From Trichoplax sp. H2 (Eukaryota; Placozoa; Uniplacotomia; Trichoplacea), in assembly GCA_003344405.1 (NCBI GenBank), contig NOWV01000004.1, positions 558,001 through 622,000 of the forward strand: a DNA stretch of 64,000 nt, read 5' to 3'. The notes under the pieces are model-generated. The model ran no database searches, was not told where the DNA came from, and saw nothing but the letters and a program-made list of their open reading frames with translations. Numbering within the stretch: the first letter of the stretch is position 1; each line of letters begins with the position of its first letter. Positions 11,742-32,199 of this stretch are shown piece by piece. Position numbers and translations under genes: made by a program.

Positions 11742-13951
11742 TTGTAATGAGACGGTTATAACTGCAATGTATTTTCAATTTATTTTCTTTTAATTAACAT
11801 ACCACGTAGGAAATCGCATCTCTTACTTGATAGTTGTTTCGAAAACGCTTTATCAATTAAGTTAATAATTAATAAGAATACGATTTGAAGTTCGGTTGTA
11901 TTTATTCCGTATATTCTCGGATATAGGATTCGAATGTGTGATCAAAGTATTTGATTGAGTAAAATTTTGATGCTAAGATTGTTTGATTTGATTTGATAGC
12001 ACGCTATTTTTGTTGAGAAGATGCTGTAATTTGAGAGTAGTATTTATTAGATGTTTACAACGTGTGTACGCAACTCGGACAAGTATGTTTGCTACAAGTT
12101 TAGCAATTCACGCAAACATATTCCAGTAATTAATTATTTTGGATAGAATCTACTTAATCATAGCCACATTAGTATACAGTTTATACAGTATACAGTAATC
12201 TAGTTATATAAGTTTCTGCCCCTACTTACGGAGTTATATCATTCGCATGTTGTACTTTTGCTTTTCGTATCTCTGTGGTATATGTATACTGCTACAAGAA
12301 GCTCAAATTCTTGTATATGGTTATCCGTCATTGCATTACTTACTCGGATGGACTATTGGAAGTGAGTTCAGATAAGATGTAATATACGAATCGCCTACTA
12401 CGTTAAATTCTTATTAATCTGATCAAAACTACATATGCAGCTAGATTAATTATTGTTAAAAATTCATTCGTATATCGATAAAATCATTAGATGGAGTGAT
12501 CTTTGATCTAGTGATTGGCACATCAACAGGTAAATAGACGAGCTTACTTTGCTTTAAATTGCAAACACTGCTTACTGTCACCATAGAAGTTATTGCGTGT
12601 TTAACTGCACAAGAGATGTTCCAGCACTGTTTTTTTAAGATTGAGATTAGTTGCTACATTAATTGTAATGCCTATATTTCACGAGGGCCATCGGAGTGTT
12701 TAAATACGTTTCACTGGTTGCTAATCATTCATGGATATATTCTATGCGAAGTCTGGTGTAAGTAAGCAAGTAATCTTACAAAAACTGCGGAACTATAGAG
12801 TTCATTTTAATTTAATATGAAGAACTGCAGCTCGTACGTACGATAATTATGTACCGAAATGCTCATTCTACGCATACGTTGTATGGATTCATGACTGCTG
12901 GAAAGATTCAATTCCGTATAACATAGCTTATATGTATGTCTTCCTGCTAAATAATTTGACTTTAGTATTTTAGAAAACTATTAAACTACTGATAGCTATC
13001 TTATTTACTGTATTGACGCTAAATTATCCATAAAAAATCCTTCCACCTCATTGTTAATTTTTGCTATATGCATCGTCATCGTTTCTGTATTAACACTAGC
13101 TCATTCCACTTTTTACAATCGTAAACATCTCTGGGTGATAATAAGAAGAGGAGATAGAATTTATCGATCACATATTTCATATTCTGTGTTTTCCTTGTTC
13201 TATATTAATTTTATAGTACTTTACCGATAACAATGTTGGTGTATGTTGTGAATATTCCTGAACTTTATCTTTTACTACAAGAACCTTTAATAAACAATTT
13301 GTGATTGATATTTCAGTATGAATTAAAATGCTTTCCTATGCGAGCATACTAGCCCTATTTATTGATCAACTTCCTATCAGCCAAGGATATCATTGCAGCT
13401 CATAGATTTATACTAGAAAATCAGAATCTTAGCACATCTATCATATTTCTACCCATGAGCAATGCAAATCATTAATTTAATTCTGACAGAACTTTAATTT
13501 AAAAAATAGATGTTTTTATTTTTTACTGATCTAATTTAGATCTTGGTTGGGTGTGTCTGCGCTTAATCCGAGTCTATATCAATTATTAATTATAAATATA
13601 GCCTTTTGTGAAATGATACAAACCGTTACAGTTCGAGATGTTTTAGGCAATTTTACAACGAAAGATAAAACGTTATGTATCTAAAGGTGAATAAATTCAA
13701 CTAGTTAAAATAAATTTGTAAACTTTACTCTAAGTATCTCTAAATTTAATTTTTAATCATACTTTAGCTTAATCTCAAGAATAAATAATTAAAATTCGTT
13801 CAATAGAAACGCCAACAGTTACAATTGCAAATACGTTGAAAGAAAAAGCAGCAATGAAATTATTGTGCCAAAGCTTCGATCATATAAAACGTGTACGTTA
13901 CACCGTAAATAAGCGCACATCCTAATTTTCATGCTTGAGATAAAGTTAGAT
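11742..13951. other. Convergent intergenic region between SPIN90 and BICD
   Basis: About 2.2 kb between two 3' ends. Only one short partial TACAG run is seen (about 12176-12200) and no dense array. Apart from the patatin-like scrap at about 12490 I see no coding exon. Confidence 0.6.
12490..12529 (+). pseudogene. Patatin-like nucleophile-elbow fragment (possible relic or isolated exon)
   Basis: A plus-strand reading gives DGVIFDLVIGTSTG, with the final Gly codon split by an apparent donor (ACAG then gtaaat). FDxxxGTSTG is the patatin serine-hydrolase elbow (GxSxG), as in calcium-independent phospholipases A2, where it follows a DGGG motif. I find neither the DGGG exon upstream nor the catalytic Asp exon downstream. 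An AG sits at 12489-12490. An open stretch ending at a gtgagt donor lies at about 12250-12362 but shows no patatin motif. Most likely a relic, or a chance match in a short peptide. Confidence 0.3.
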
Positions 13952-16425
13952 TTAGACTCTCGGTAGTAATGAATGGGTCTGTAAATCCGATGCCTTTAGT
14001 GATTGGATCCTCATATCTTCAATTTCTAGTTTTAAATCTTCCAGTTGCTGAGTTAATATAATTTTTTGATTTATGGTACGAATTAGCAACTGATTTAGTA
14101 CTTTCCTTTCTTTTTCTGCTTCGATTAAATCTTTCTGCATGCTATCCATTTTAGTTATATATTCTTCACATTTAATTGCAAAATCAGCCTTAACATTATG
14201 GTATGTTGTGTCCTTGCACTGTAAAGTTTCGAGAGAAGACTTTAATCCTGCATTATCGTTCTTCAGTTTTTGTATTTCCCTTTCGTATTTGCTTCGTATA
14301 TGGGATATTTCGCTTTCGGTGGTGGCTTTACTTGTTTTTAGAATTAATTTTAACGTGGCTACTTGTTCGTTTTTGGCATCCAGAAGGGATTTTAATTTTT
14401 TACATTCATTCGCATTACCTGTTATAGTAATGCACACATTTTGAATCTCTTCTTTCCCATCCTCTTGCTTATTCCGCGTATGGTCAAGTAATAGATCAAT
14501 CTTTAATCTAATATTTCGAACAAGTTCACAACATAGTGCCACTTTTCCTTGGCATTTTTTATTCTCGGATATTAAAACCGTAGATACTTCAGTTATTGGG
14601 ACTTCGGTATTATCACTGCACTTTAATAATTCAAGATTTTTAAATTCATTATCAACTGCATCGAAGATAAGCTCTTGTTGATGAGGGCCAACAGTTGGTA
14701 TACTCTTTAACTGATTTATAAATGTCTGACTGGTAGCGTCATTATATCTCAATATTTCGTAAATTTGCCTGCACAGAGCATCTACCTCGTCAGTTACACA
14801 TAACAGTTCACATTGAAGATTATCCATAATTTCAAGATTCTTGGTAGAAAATCGGTATAGCTCTTTCACGCTTAGTGATAGCTTATTTATTGTAGATAGC
14901 TTTCTGCCCTCAATGTTTACGTCTTTTACATCTGCCTGGAGATCTATAACGGATGAATTCGTAAAGCAATTTGTGGAAGTATTATGTTTACCGCCAGAAG
15001 ATGTCTCAGAGGATACATTTTTAGCAGTTAAAGGATCGACGTCGTGATCGGATGTCCAGTCATTCTCAAGAGTTTCTTTACCACTGAGTTCACCGTCTTC
15101 TCGATCATTATTATCAGCTTTACAGTACTCGCCTCCGGAAACGGAACTCTTACATGAATTGGTACGGTCGATACGTTCCATAGAGCTACTGAAACTCATT
15201 GTGGTTGCGTAAGATTCCTCATCACTCATATTAGCATTCTTATTTGTTTGTAGTAATTGCTCAGCCGACCAGCTGATGTTACTTGCGGGTACATGCATTT
15301 GTTGCACTAGCTGGGTTTGTAATATTTTATTTTGATTGCGCTCTTCGTTTAATACGTTTAAGCATTCCTCTAATTGAGCTGAAAGTCGCTTATTATCATC
15401 ATCAGTAGCCTTCAACTTTTGCAGTGTTCCCTTATAATCTAGTTTAACTTGTATTAGTTCATCTTGTAATTCCTCTACATTAATTTTTAATTTGTTTACA
15501 CGAGATAATTGCCGTTGTAAAGCTACGTTTTCTTGTTCTAGTTCACTATTTAAAAACAATAGGCGCTCCTGCTCCTGATTAAGTAATTTAATTTCTTGTT
15601 GTAATTCAACTTTGTTAGCATCTAAGCTTTCAGCTTTGCTAATTAACTCCTTGTTCTGGGAGAGTAAATACTCATTTTCTACCTCAACTCCATGAGAAAG
15701 CTTCTTGTTGTTTTCGATCATTCTCTCAAGATTTTTAATTTCAGTTTGCAGCTCTTGTTCATGTTGCATGAAATCATATTCATGCTCAAATTCATAATCA
15801 ATCAGCCTTTTACCTATTTTAAAACTGTGAAGCTCCTATGATGATAAAAACAACAGGTATGCATTAAAATATCATAGTATGCCTACTTTCAAGGGATGGG
15901 ACAGTATAATACAGTTCGTGCTTCTATGTAAATTAAACCAAACTTTAAAATTAATTCTACAAAATTGGGTGCTTTAATGCTTCAGTTTACGATAGGTTAC
16001 ATAAAGCATCACCCCTGGAAAAATTTTCTAGAGCTATTATGCTTGAAGGCTAGATTACGTTAGTAAGATTTACTGACCATTGACATAACAAGATAAATTA
16101 AGTTGAATTAACCGTGTTTGCAATTTACAATACTGTATAGTATAAGTAAATTTGTGCAAGTAGTATAATAGAACACACACAATAATTGTCATTATACTAT
16201 AGTTATGCCGAAATAGAACATAACCTGCTTCATGAACTCAAGTTCAGTCTCCATATCCTTGAGATGAGTTCGGAGCCCTTTATTTTCATCTTGTAGTGAC
16301 TCTCTCTCGTCAGATATCGATTGATTATATAACTTTGCTTCATCGTAGGCTTGTTTTAGCTTCATTGCCTGATCTTGCCAGTATCGTGTAGTATGATGCA
16401 ACTCTTCCACTATTGGCTCAGCCAT
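13952..16425 (-). CDS. BICD: Bicaudal-D dynein/cargo adaptor
   Basis: Two exons, 16425-16225 and 15835-13952, join in phase to about 694 residues, somewhat shorter than fly or human BICD proteins (about 780-980). The product is almost wholly coiled coil. The segment NSELEQENVALQRQL followed by VEELQDELIQVK matches the end of the BICD N-terminal coiled coil. A Ser/Asp/Asn-rich linker follows at mid-length. The C-terminal segment with FAIKCEEYITKMDSMQKDL and LNQLLIRTINQKIILTQQLE is the CC3 cargo domain that binds Rab6 and mRNA adaptors in the family. BICD proteins link dynein-dynactin to Golgi vesicles, mRNPs and nuclei. The N-terminal AAxxG 'CC1 box' for dynein light intermediate chain is not obvious (see findings). 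The start MAEPIVEELHH is chosen over an in-frame ATG at 16503 because the longer leader looks non-coding. Confidence 0.88.
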
Positions 16426-16499
16426 AACAGCAATACTATTATAACGATGGTGCTTCACATACAAAAATGTAAAACTGGAAGTGAGATCTAAAATACGTA

Positions 16500-17190
16500 T
16501 CACGTAGCTGTAAAATATAGTATACAGGCACGTACAGTATTGTTAATACGCAATACTGTACTTTTTACTTTATCGTCTTTTAATGGTACCGTAGTAATTT
16601 TAAGAAAGTTTAGTAAAAGTACGCGAAACTACTGTATACATGTTATTACTAACGTAATACAATACAGTATATAATTTCTAATTAATTTAGTCAACTGGTA
16701 AACTCGACATAGTATGGTAGGAATTAAAAATAACGGCTTCGAAGTTCGACGACAGTATCCTAATTATGAAGCTTATAAATTAAATTTAGTGATTTTACCT
16801 GATTACGCCCTTACACCTCAGCCTTTTAATTAAAGTACAGTAGTAAGTTTTTAAGGGACTTTGTAGTCCCTAAAACAACAGTAACAGTAACTATACAACA
16901 GTACAGTACGTTCATTACTGATCTGATTTTACTTCGGCACTACAGTACTGTACTGTACTGTACAGTACACAGTGTACAGTAACAGTATCTCAGAAGTCCC
17001 TGTTTACAGTACAGTAGTACTGTACAGTACTGAATTACAGTACTTTCATGCCCAGTACTGTACTGTACTGTACTGTACTGTACTTCATCATAAAACCATA
17101 CAGTACGGTATTATACAGTACTGTACTGTACTGTACACTACTACAGTACTGTACTGTACGTGCATCTAGTACAGTACAGTGTACAGTATC
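16500..17190. repeat. TACWG array upstream of BICD
   Basis: Sparse motifs begin about 75 bp 5' of the BICD start. Dense runs occupy about 16940-16985, 17006-17083 and 17113-17190, among the longest uninterrupted TACTG strings in the window. AGTCCCT/AGGGACT heptamers sit nearby at about 16854, 16868 and 16994. Short ORFs across it are repeat translations. Confidence 0.88.
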
Positions 17191-17600
17191 ATACCATTTT
17201 TAATTAGAGATCTTTACGATCTGGCCTGTTCTGTATAGCCCATACAGTATACGGTTATTGATCAACGGTGATTGGTAAATCCTAGGATATTACGCAACTA
17301 CGTAATGAGTTTTACATATAGAACGTTCATAATGCAGCGCACTGCACTGGTCTGCACTACAGTCTGTAAAATCTAAATCTTTACAATTAGAGTTAATTGA
17401 AATTAAATTTTTATTTATTTCGGTAAAAGTTTTAGTAGTCCTTAATCAACAATAGGATTTTATGGAGCACTGTATACACGATCGAATCATTTTGTTTACT
17501 GTTTAGTTTTTACATCTGTGCGTTCGATCTCGGTCAATTTTTCGCTAGTTATTTCTATGCGTATTAAGTAGTGGAATGATTTTAAGTTATATCCTATATT

Positions 17601-17977
17601 GATTAATTAATATCTCTCCTTGCACTTAATACATACGTATATGTTATTAGTCTAGAACTAAGATAACTTTTTTTGCTTTGATTAAGGCGCAAAGAGAGGT
17701 ACTTAAAAAGGTATTTATAATTAACTGTAAATTGAGTAAATACACACAAACTAGAAGCACGGCTTCAGCTAGTTATCTTCTAAACGTTCACTGATATTAA
17801 TGCAACGAAATTAAGTTGTATTTCTGCCTTAATTAATTAATATCTCTCTTTGCGCTTAATACGTACAGTATATTAATCAAGAACTTAGAAAATAAATTTT
17901 TTTGATTAAGCGCAAAGAGTGATACCGTAGTTATAATTAACTGTAAATCGTGTAAAATGCACACAAATTAGAAGTGC
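17601..17977. repeat. Twofold tandem hairpin element (MITE-like)
   Basis: Two copies, about 17601-17761 and 17830-17977, lie about 227 bp apart. Each starts TTAATTAATATCTCTC, carries a CTCTTTGCGCTTAAT-type arm, then an AT-rich loop, then the inverted arm ATTAAGCGCAAAGAG. Both end in a shared ATAATTAACTGTAAAT...ACACAAA block. The arms are nearly perfect in the second copy and diverged in the first. No ORF. It could be a short non-autonomous transposon or a structured RNA locus; no transposon ends were verified. Confidence 0.7.
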
Positions 17978-18310
17978 AATACAAATTGAACATTTTAACC
18001 CATAGACATTGTTATGCATGATATATCAAGTACAGTACAATACAGTACATTAGAAATGTAACTTCAAAATTAATCATAGTGGTAATAATTTTAATTAATT
18101 AATTAATTTCATGCCATGTTTGTCACAACACAAAAATGATTTTATTATATCAACAGTAAGCTATTAAGTAAATCTTCAAGATTGATTCCCTACAATAAAG
18201 AAATTTATTACTGTATTACAATTGCAATATTAGCATTGGCATTGCAGGATTGATGTTTCATTATTGGTTATGTTATCTACACTTGCTACCATCATAGAAT
18301 AATTGCTTGT

Positions 18311-23303
<4,993 letters not shown>

Positions 23304-23759
23304 CTGAAAATCTAAAGTTGTAATTTTGTTAACTAGTTAAGGCGTTAAGCAGAGAAATCTTTGCGATAAATGGGTATTACTTTCACGATAGCTTGATAAA
23401 CGCACAGTACGCTAATGGTGTACGAAATAGCAGTATCGTCAGTAAAATTATAGTTCTAATTACCTTAATGTTGGCCTGAATATATGATGTTGAAAAGTAT
23501 AAATTCTTGAAATATTTTGATATGGGTAAGAGTAATTTTTGTATCGTATGATAATATAATATAATTTTTTTATTAATACGCGTATTAAATAAATTCGTTT
23601 ATGTGATCGTAGCTACTAGTAGGATGAACAAACTGGTATGATGGGAATTATCGCTCAAATGTAGAGAAGTAAAGTCGATTTAATATTGGACTATTATTAA
23701 ATTACAGTATATAAACAATTTTTGACTTGCATAGTAACTGATGACAGAAAATTACAGTA

Positions 23760-24262
23760 TCAGTGGATGAGTCGGAGCAGTCCTATACTGTAAAGTGCAA
23801 TGCTATACTGTACTCGCATTCGCGCGAAGCAGAGTCCTGCAATTGTATACTGTATAAATTAGTAGTGTGGTATCGTAGTGTATCGGATTACTGTACTAAA
23901 AATTGATAGTACACTAATGAGTGAGACACATTGCTGATCTTTTTTTGTAGTATAGAATAATGATCCAGGCACTGGTACCTTGATACGTATCGCTAAATAA
24001 TGATTCTAGGGATTTCTTTCACTCGTTGATTTTGAACCGTAACCATGGTTACGCTGGCACAGTGCTACGAAAAAGGAAAGAAAACTACAGTACAGTACAG
24101 TACTACACTGTTCTGTACTGTACTGTAATTTTTGGGGCGGAATTGTTGTAGAAAATTAGTAAATGACAACATGACTGTACTGTACAGTGTACAGTACACA
24201 GTACTGTAGCATAACGATACAGTACGGTACTGTACTGTACTGTACTGTACAGTATAGCGCCG
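23760..24262. repeat. TACWG array upstream of CFAP100
   Basis: Scattered motifs from about 23760 and dense runs at about 24086-24127 and 24176-24255. It lies in the divergent interval between CFAP100 (-) and CaMK1 (+). Overlapping ORFs are Tyr/Ser/Cys/Val-rich repeat translations. Confidence 0.85.
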
Positions 24263-24543
24263 CGCTGTTCCTCTTTTTCTACAGTATTGTTGAATGTTGA
24301 TAGCGTAAAATAACGTAACCATGACTACGGCTGGTAGACCAGTGTTGGAAATTGGGCCTACGGTACAGTGTTGAAGTGAGTCCCTAATTTATAAAGCCAT
24401 GATGACGCTGACAGATGCTGATGAAAATACAAAATTTAATGTAACGCTTTTGTAGCAAGGTCTATGAATGAGTTTGCTTCTCTGTTACAGTAATGTAAAG
24501 TGACACTATGCCGTAAAGCAGTAATAACTAATGAGCCAATGTA

Positions 24544-24870
24544 CACTTGTACAGTACAGTACTGTATTGTAAATTTGTAATAAAATCTCATACTGTACAG
24601 TACAGTGTACTGTACTGTACTGATCCAATACGATACAGTCCAGTATGTACTGTACACTGTACACTGTGTACGTACCACAGCATGATGTGCTACTGTACAG
24701 TATATTGTACTGTACAGTACAGTACAGTAACAGTACAGTACTGTACAGTGTACAGTATACCAACTACAAATTACAGGTTCTCACAGTACAGTACAGTACT
24801 GTACTGTACTGTACATACTGTACACTGTACCTCTACGGTGCAGATTGTACGGTACAGTACAGTACACTGA
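24544..24870. repeat. Dense TACWG array in the CFAP100-CaMK1 divergent interval
   Basis: Near-continuous pentamers with mixed TACAG and TACTG units and frequent 7-bp variants (GTACACT/GTACAGT). Both strands give open repeat ORFs in several frames because the array lacks in-frame stops. The right part is included in the tandem duplication described next. Confidence 0.88.
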
Positions 24871-25221
24871 GCGGCAGTCTTATGATAAATTTCATTTCAT
24901 CTCCTGTTACCATAGCCACTAGCTGATCCGTGAGGTAAAATTTTGTTCGTTCTTTAACGCTTATTCCTTATTAGAATATTAAATATTACAGGATACTTTT
25001 TTTGATGTCTTGTACATACTGTACTGTACACTGTACCTCTACGGTGCAGATTGTACGGTACAGTACTGTACAGTACACTGAGCGGCAGTCTTATGATAAA
25101 TTTCATTTCATCTCCTGTTACCATAGCCACTGGCTGATCCGTGAGGTAAAATTTTGTTCGTTCTTTAACGCTTATTCCTTATTAGAGTATTAAATATTAC
25201 AGGATACTTTTTTTGATGTCT
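24815..25221. repeat. Recent tandem duplication of about 206 bp
   Basis: Two nearly identical head-to-tail copies, about 24815-25012 and 25013-25221. Each begins in GTAC-rich sequence, passes CCTCTACGGTGCAGATTG and GAGCGGCAGTCTTATG, and ends GGATACTTTTTTTGATGTCT. Differences are few: CTAGCTG/CTGGCTG, AGAATATT/AGAGTATT, and one extra pentamer in the second array part. The near identity points to a recent duplication, or to an assembly artefact. Confidence 0.88.
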
Positions 25222-25289
25222 TTCTATTTAGATTGAAAATTTATTAGTTTCGTAATTGTATTATCACCCACGTTTAAGCTATGAGCTTG

Positions 25290-25530
25290 TAATGTATAGT
25301 ACAGTGAGTCCTATCAAGTACAGTACTGTATCACTGCTTGGCACTTAAATTACTATACTGTACACTACTGTACTATACAGTACAGTATACTTACAGTACT
25401 GTGCTGTACAGTGTACAGTGCATGGGTAAAAATTTGAAATGCTAACTGGACCGTCGTAAACGTCGCCTAGTACAGTACTGTACTGTAGAGTACAGGTACA
25501 GTACAGTACTGCACGTACTGTAAACCTACA
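25290..25530. repeat. TACWG array upstream of CaMK1
   Basis: Runs at about 25316-25330, 25358-25422 and 25470-25523, with several GTACAGTG variants. It ends about 500 bp before the CaMK1 start codon. No coding sequence is seen between it and 26026. Confidence 0.8.
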
Positions 25531-26025
25531 GTAAACACACTATAAATATACATTGTCAGTATGATACCAATACTACCATGGTAGAATAGAGTATACTGTA
25601 GTCTCGACTGCACGAGGCAATGATAACGAGCCAAAGCTTAATGCTAAGTTATACGCATTATATTTATTTATGTTACTTTTTACATAATTTTTTTAATAAA
25701 CGATTGCTACTATATATGCGATACTATTCATACTAACTGCGAATAAAATAACCTAATGTTGTGTAGCTATACAGCACCGGATATACAGTACATGAAAGTG
25801 TAAGCACGCCTATTTTTTATCTGTAAACGCCCATCAAAGTACTTTGTACAAACTACCATGCTACCTACTGTTCAGTATGTTACACTATGATATACTATAC
25901 TGTAAACAAGTAACCATAAATCTCATTATTTCTTCAGGAACTTAAAAGTTTCCCTCAATTTGCAAGAAGCGGTAACTTTTTAAATCTTGACGTGCGTTAT
26001 TGTACGTAACTACTGAATATTGAAG

Positions 26026-30371
<4,346 letters not shown>

Positions 30372-32199
30372 TACATTTGTCAGTGCTATTGTTGAGATGA
30401 GTCTGCATGAAGGTGGAATACTTGGTTACTTGCTGTCAGTCCGAGAAATTTCGAGATATAGATCTCTAGTTGTAAAATGAAAATGTCAGGCAGGATTATG
30501 ACTATATTACTCACATAAGATGGTAATTCAGTTTAAAAAATAATATGTAGGCTTGTATAGAATATAGTTTGTTTGCGTTACAATCGTGACTTAAATCTCG
30601 GTAAAGTATATCACCGCCATCGGTAAAACCTGATAGGTTCTATGATATTTCGTTTGAATGTATATCTTAACATGCGATGGTTACAATAAGAAATAATAGC
30701 TTTATTAGCTTATTTTGCGATTATTTTTACGTTCATCAGAATAACCAGATTGTATTTTCTAAATACAGTTTAAATCTAGCAATATTTTGAGTAGGCGAAT
30801 ATGCATGCCTTTTAGCAATTCTGTAGGTGTTATTTTCCATAAGTCAGTACTACATCTACTATTTTGAAATACAAAAGTACTGATGATTCTTTATATCGGT
30901 AATATCAAACTATTCACCATTACATGTATTTCATAACGGATTATTGTAATGCTGGAATTCAGTAAATAAAATGACCTGAATTATGTGCAGCGAAAGTACT
31001 TATATTGTTTTGTCTAACAATGGTATGAATAGATATTCCTGAAGATTAATATCTCAGATTTCACGCTACAATAGTTAAAGCCGGTTGCAGCGCTGACGAC
31101 GATTATATGACATTACCGTGGTCGTAACTCTAGTAGCGCATATCGCTAGCAAAAATCATGTCACACATAGTCATAGTTACAGCCTTACTTAAGCCAAATA
31201 TCACGAGCAGGACATTTTTGCTGCAGTAGTATGTCAGCGTATAATTTGCACTGCAGGATTTAAGAACCTTTTAATTAAGTAAATATTTGAGCACTATAAA
31301 AGTATGTTAGGGTAGCTCATAGAAGCTATGCTGCAAACGTTTCATATTTCATAACAAGTAGTCTTATGATTCATACACCACTTCTTGAGAGTTAAGAATC
31401 TAAGTCAGTAACCTACGAACCTGATTCCTACACTGCAAGATTTACTATTGCCCATTATTAACAATTGATGTGTAGGTAACTAGGTACTTAAAGACACTTG
31501 GACTTGCACACGGTTATTATCACTTGTTGGCTTGATTTTCGATCGCTAACAATACATCTGAAATAGTATTTGAAAAAAAATTACGCAAAATTCCAAAAAT
31601 GGTTAAAAAATTTTTATTTGCCTTCCGCGGAATAACAGATTTTGACAATTCTATTTATTTTCTAAATAATTATCTGAATAAAATAACACATGAATACAAA
31701 ACTACAAATTGTTTTCTTGTCACGGGCCAGATTATTCATCAAATCTGGTATTTTATAAAATTTCGACAGATGCAGCGCGTATCAAAGAAATTGTATAATC
31801 ATTCGCAGTCTTTAAAATCGATTAGGTATAAAGCAACTTCAAATCTGCGGTAAGTAAAATTATTTTCAGCTAGTTTATAACAACACCGTTATAATTTGCA
31901 GAATATTTTTAATAATGATTTGTGGATAATCAATGTTGTAATGAGAATACATTGACATTGTTGTATAGGATAATGCATGCATAAATCATAATTTGTGCAG
32001 AAGATTCTAGAAGACAGTAGCTGACAGCATATCCTTATAGGTCCGAAATTCTTTGCATGTTATAGCCTAAGTTATACATGAGTATACTAACTATTCATGA
32101 AAAATTCTTAAGGTATCACTTCATTATAGCCAATTTTGTATAAGCTTATTTTAATTAGCATCTCAGGTTCAACTGTGATATGGTGTTAGAATTATAGTG
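30372..32199. other. Convergent intergenic region between CaMK1 and STAT
   Basis: About 1.8 kb between two 3' ends. No TACWG array is visible, unlike the 5' regions. It contains one open stretch at 31599-31853 ending near a consensus donor, described separately. Confidence 0.65.
31599..31853 (+). CDS. Unidentified 84-codon ORF, possible first exon
   Basis: ATG-initiated ORF of 84 residues rich in F, K, Y and I, with QMQRVSKKLYNHSQSLKSIR near the end. Just before the stop it meets a strong donor consensus (CTGCG then gtaagt at about 31849), so it could be a first coding exon. I recognise no family and find no continuation before the STAT 3' end at 32200. No upstream GTAC array accompanies it, in contrast to the confirmed genes. 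Chance AT-rich ORF is the main alternative. Confidence 0.2.
   Translation: MVKKFLFAFRGITDFDNSIYFLNNYLNKITHEYKTTNCFLVTGQIIHQIWYFIKFRQMQRVSKKLYNHSQSLKSIRYKATSNLR

Noticed and set aside
14139-14444. Plus-strand ORF of 101 codons
   Set aside because: It is the antisense shadow of the long BICD exon.
24065-24926. Several 60-107 codon ORFs on both strands
   Set aside because: They are translations of TACWG arrays (Tyr/Cys/Ser/Val repeats) with no other sequence, open only because the repeat has no stop in those frames.
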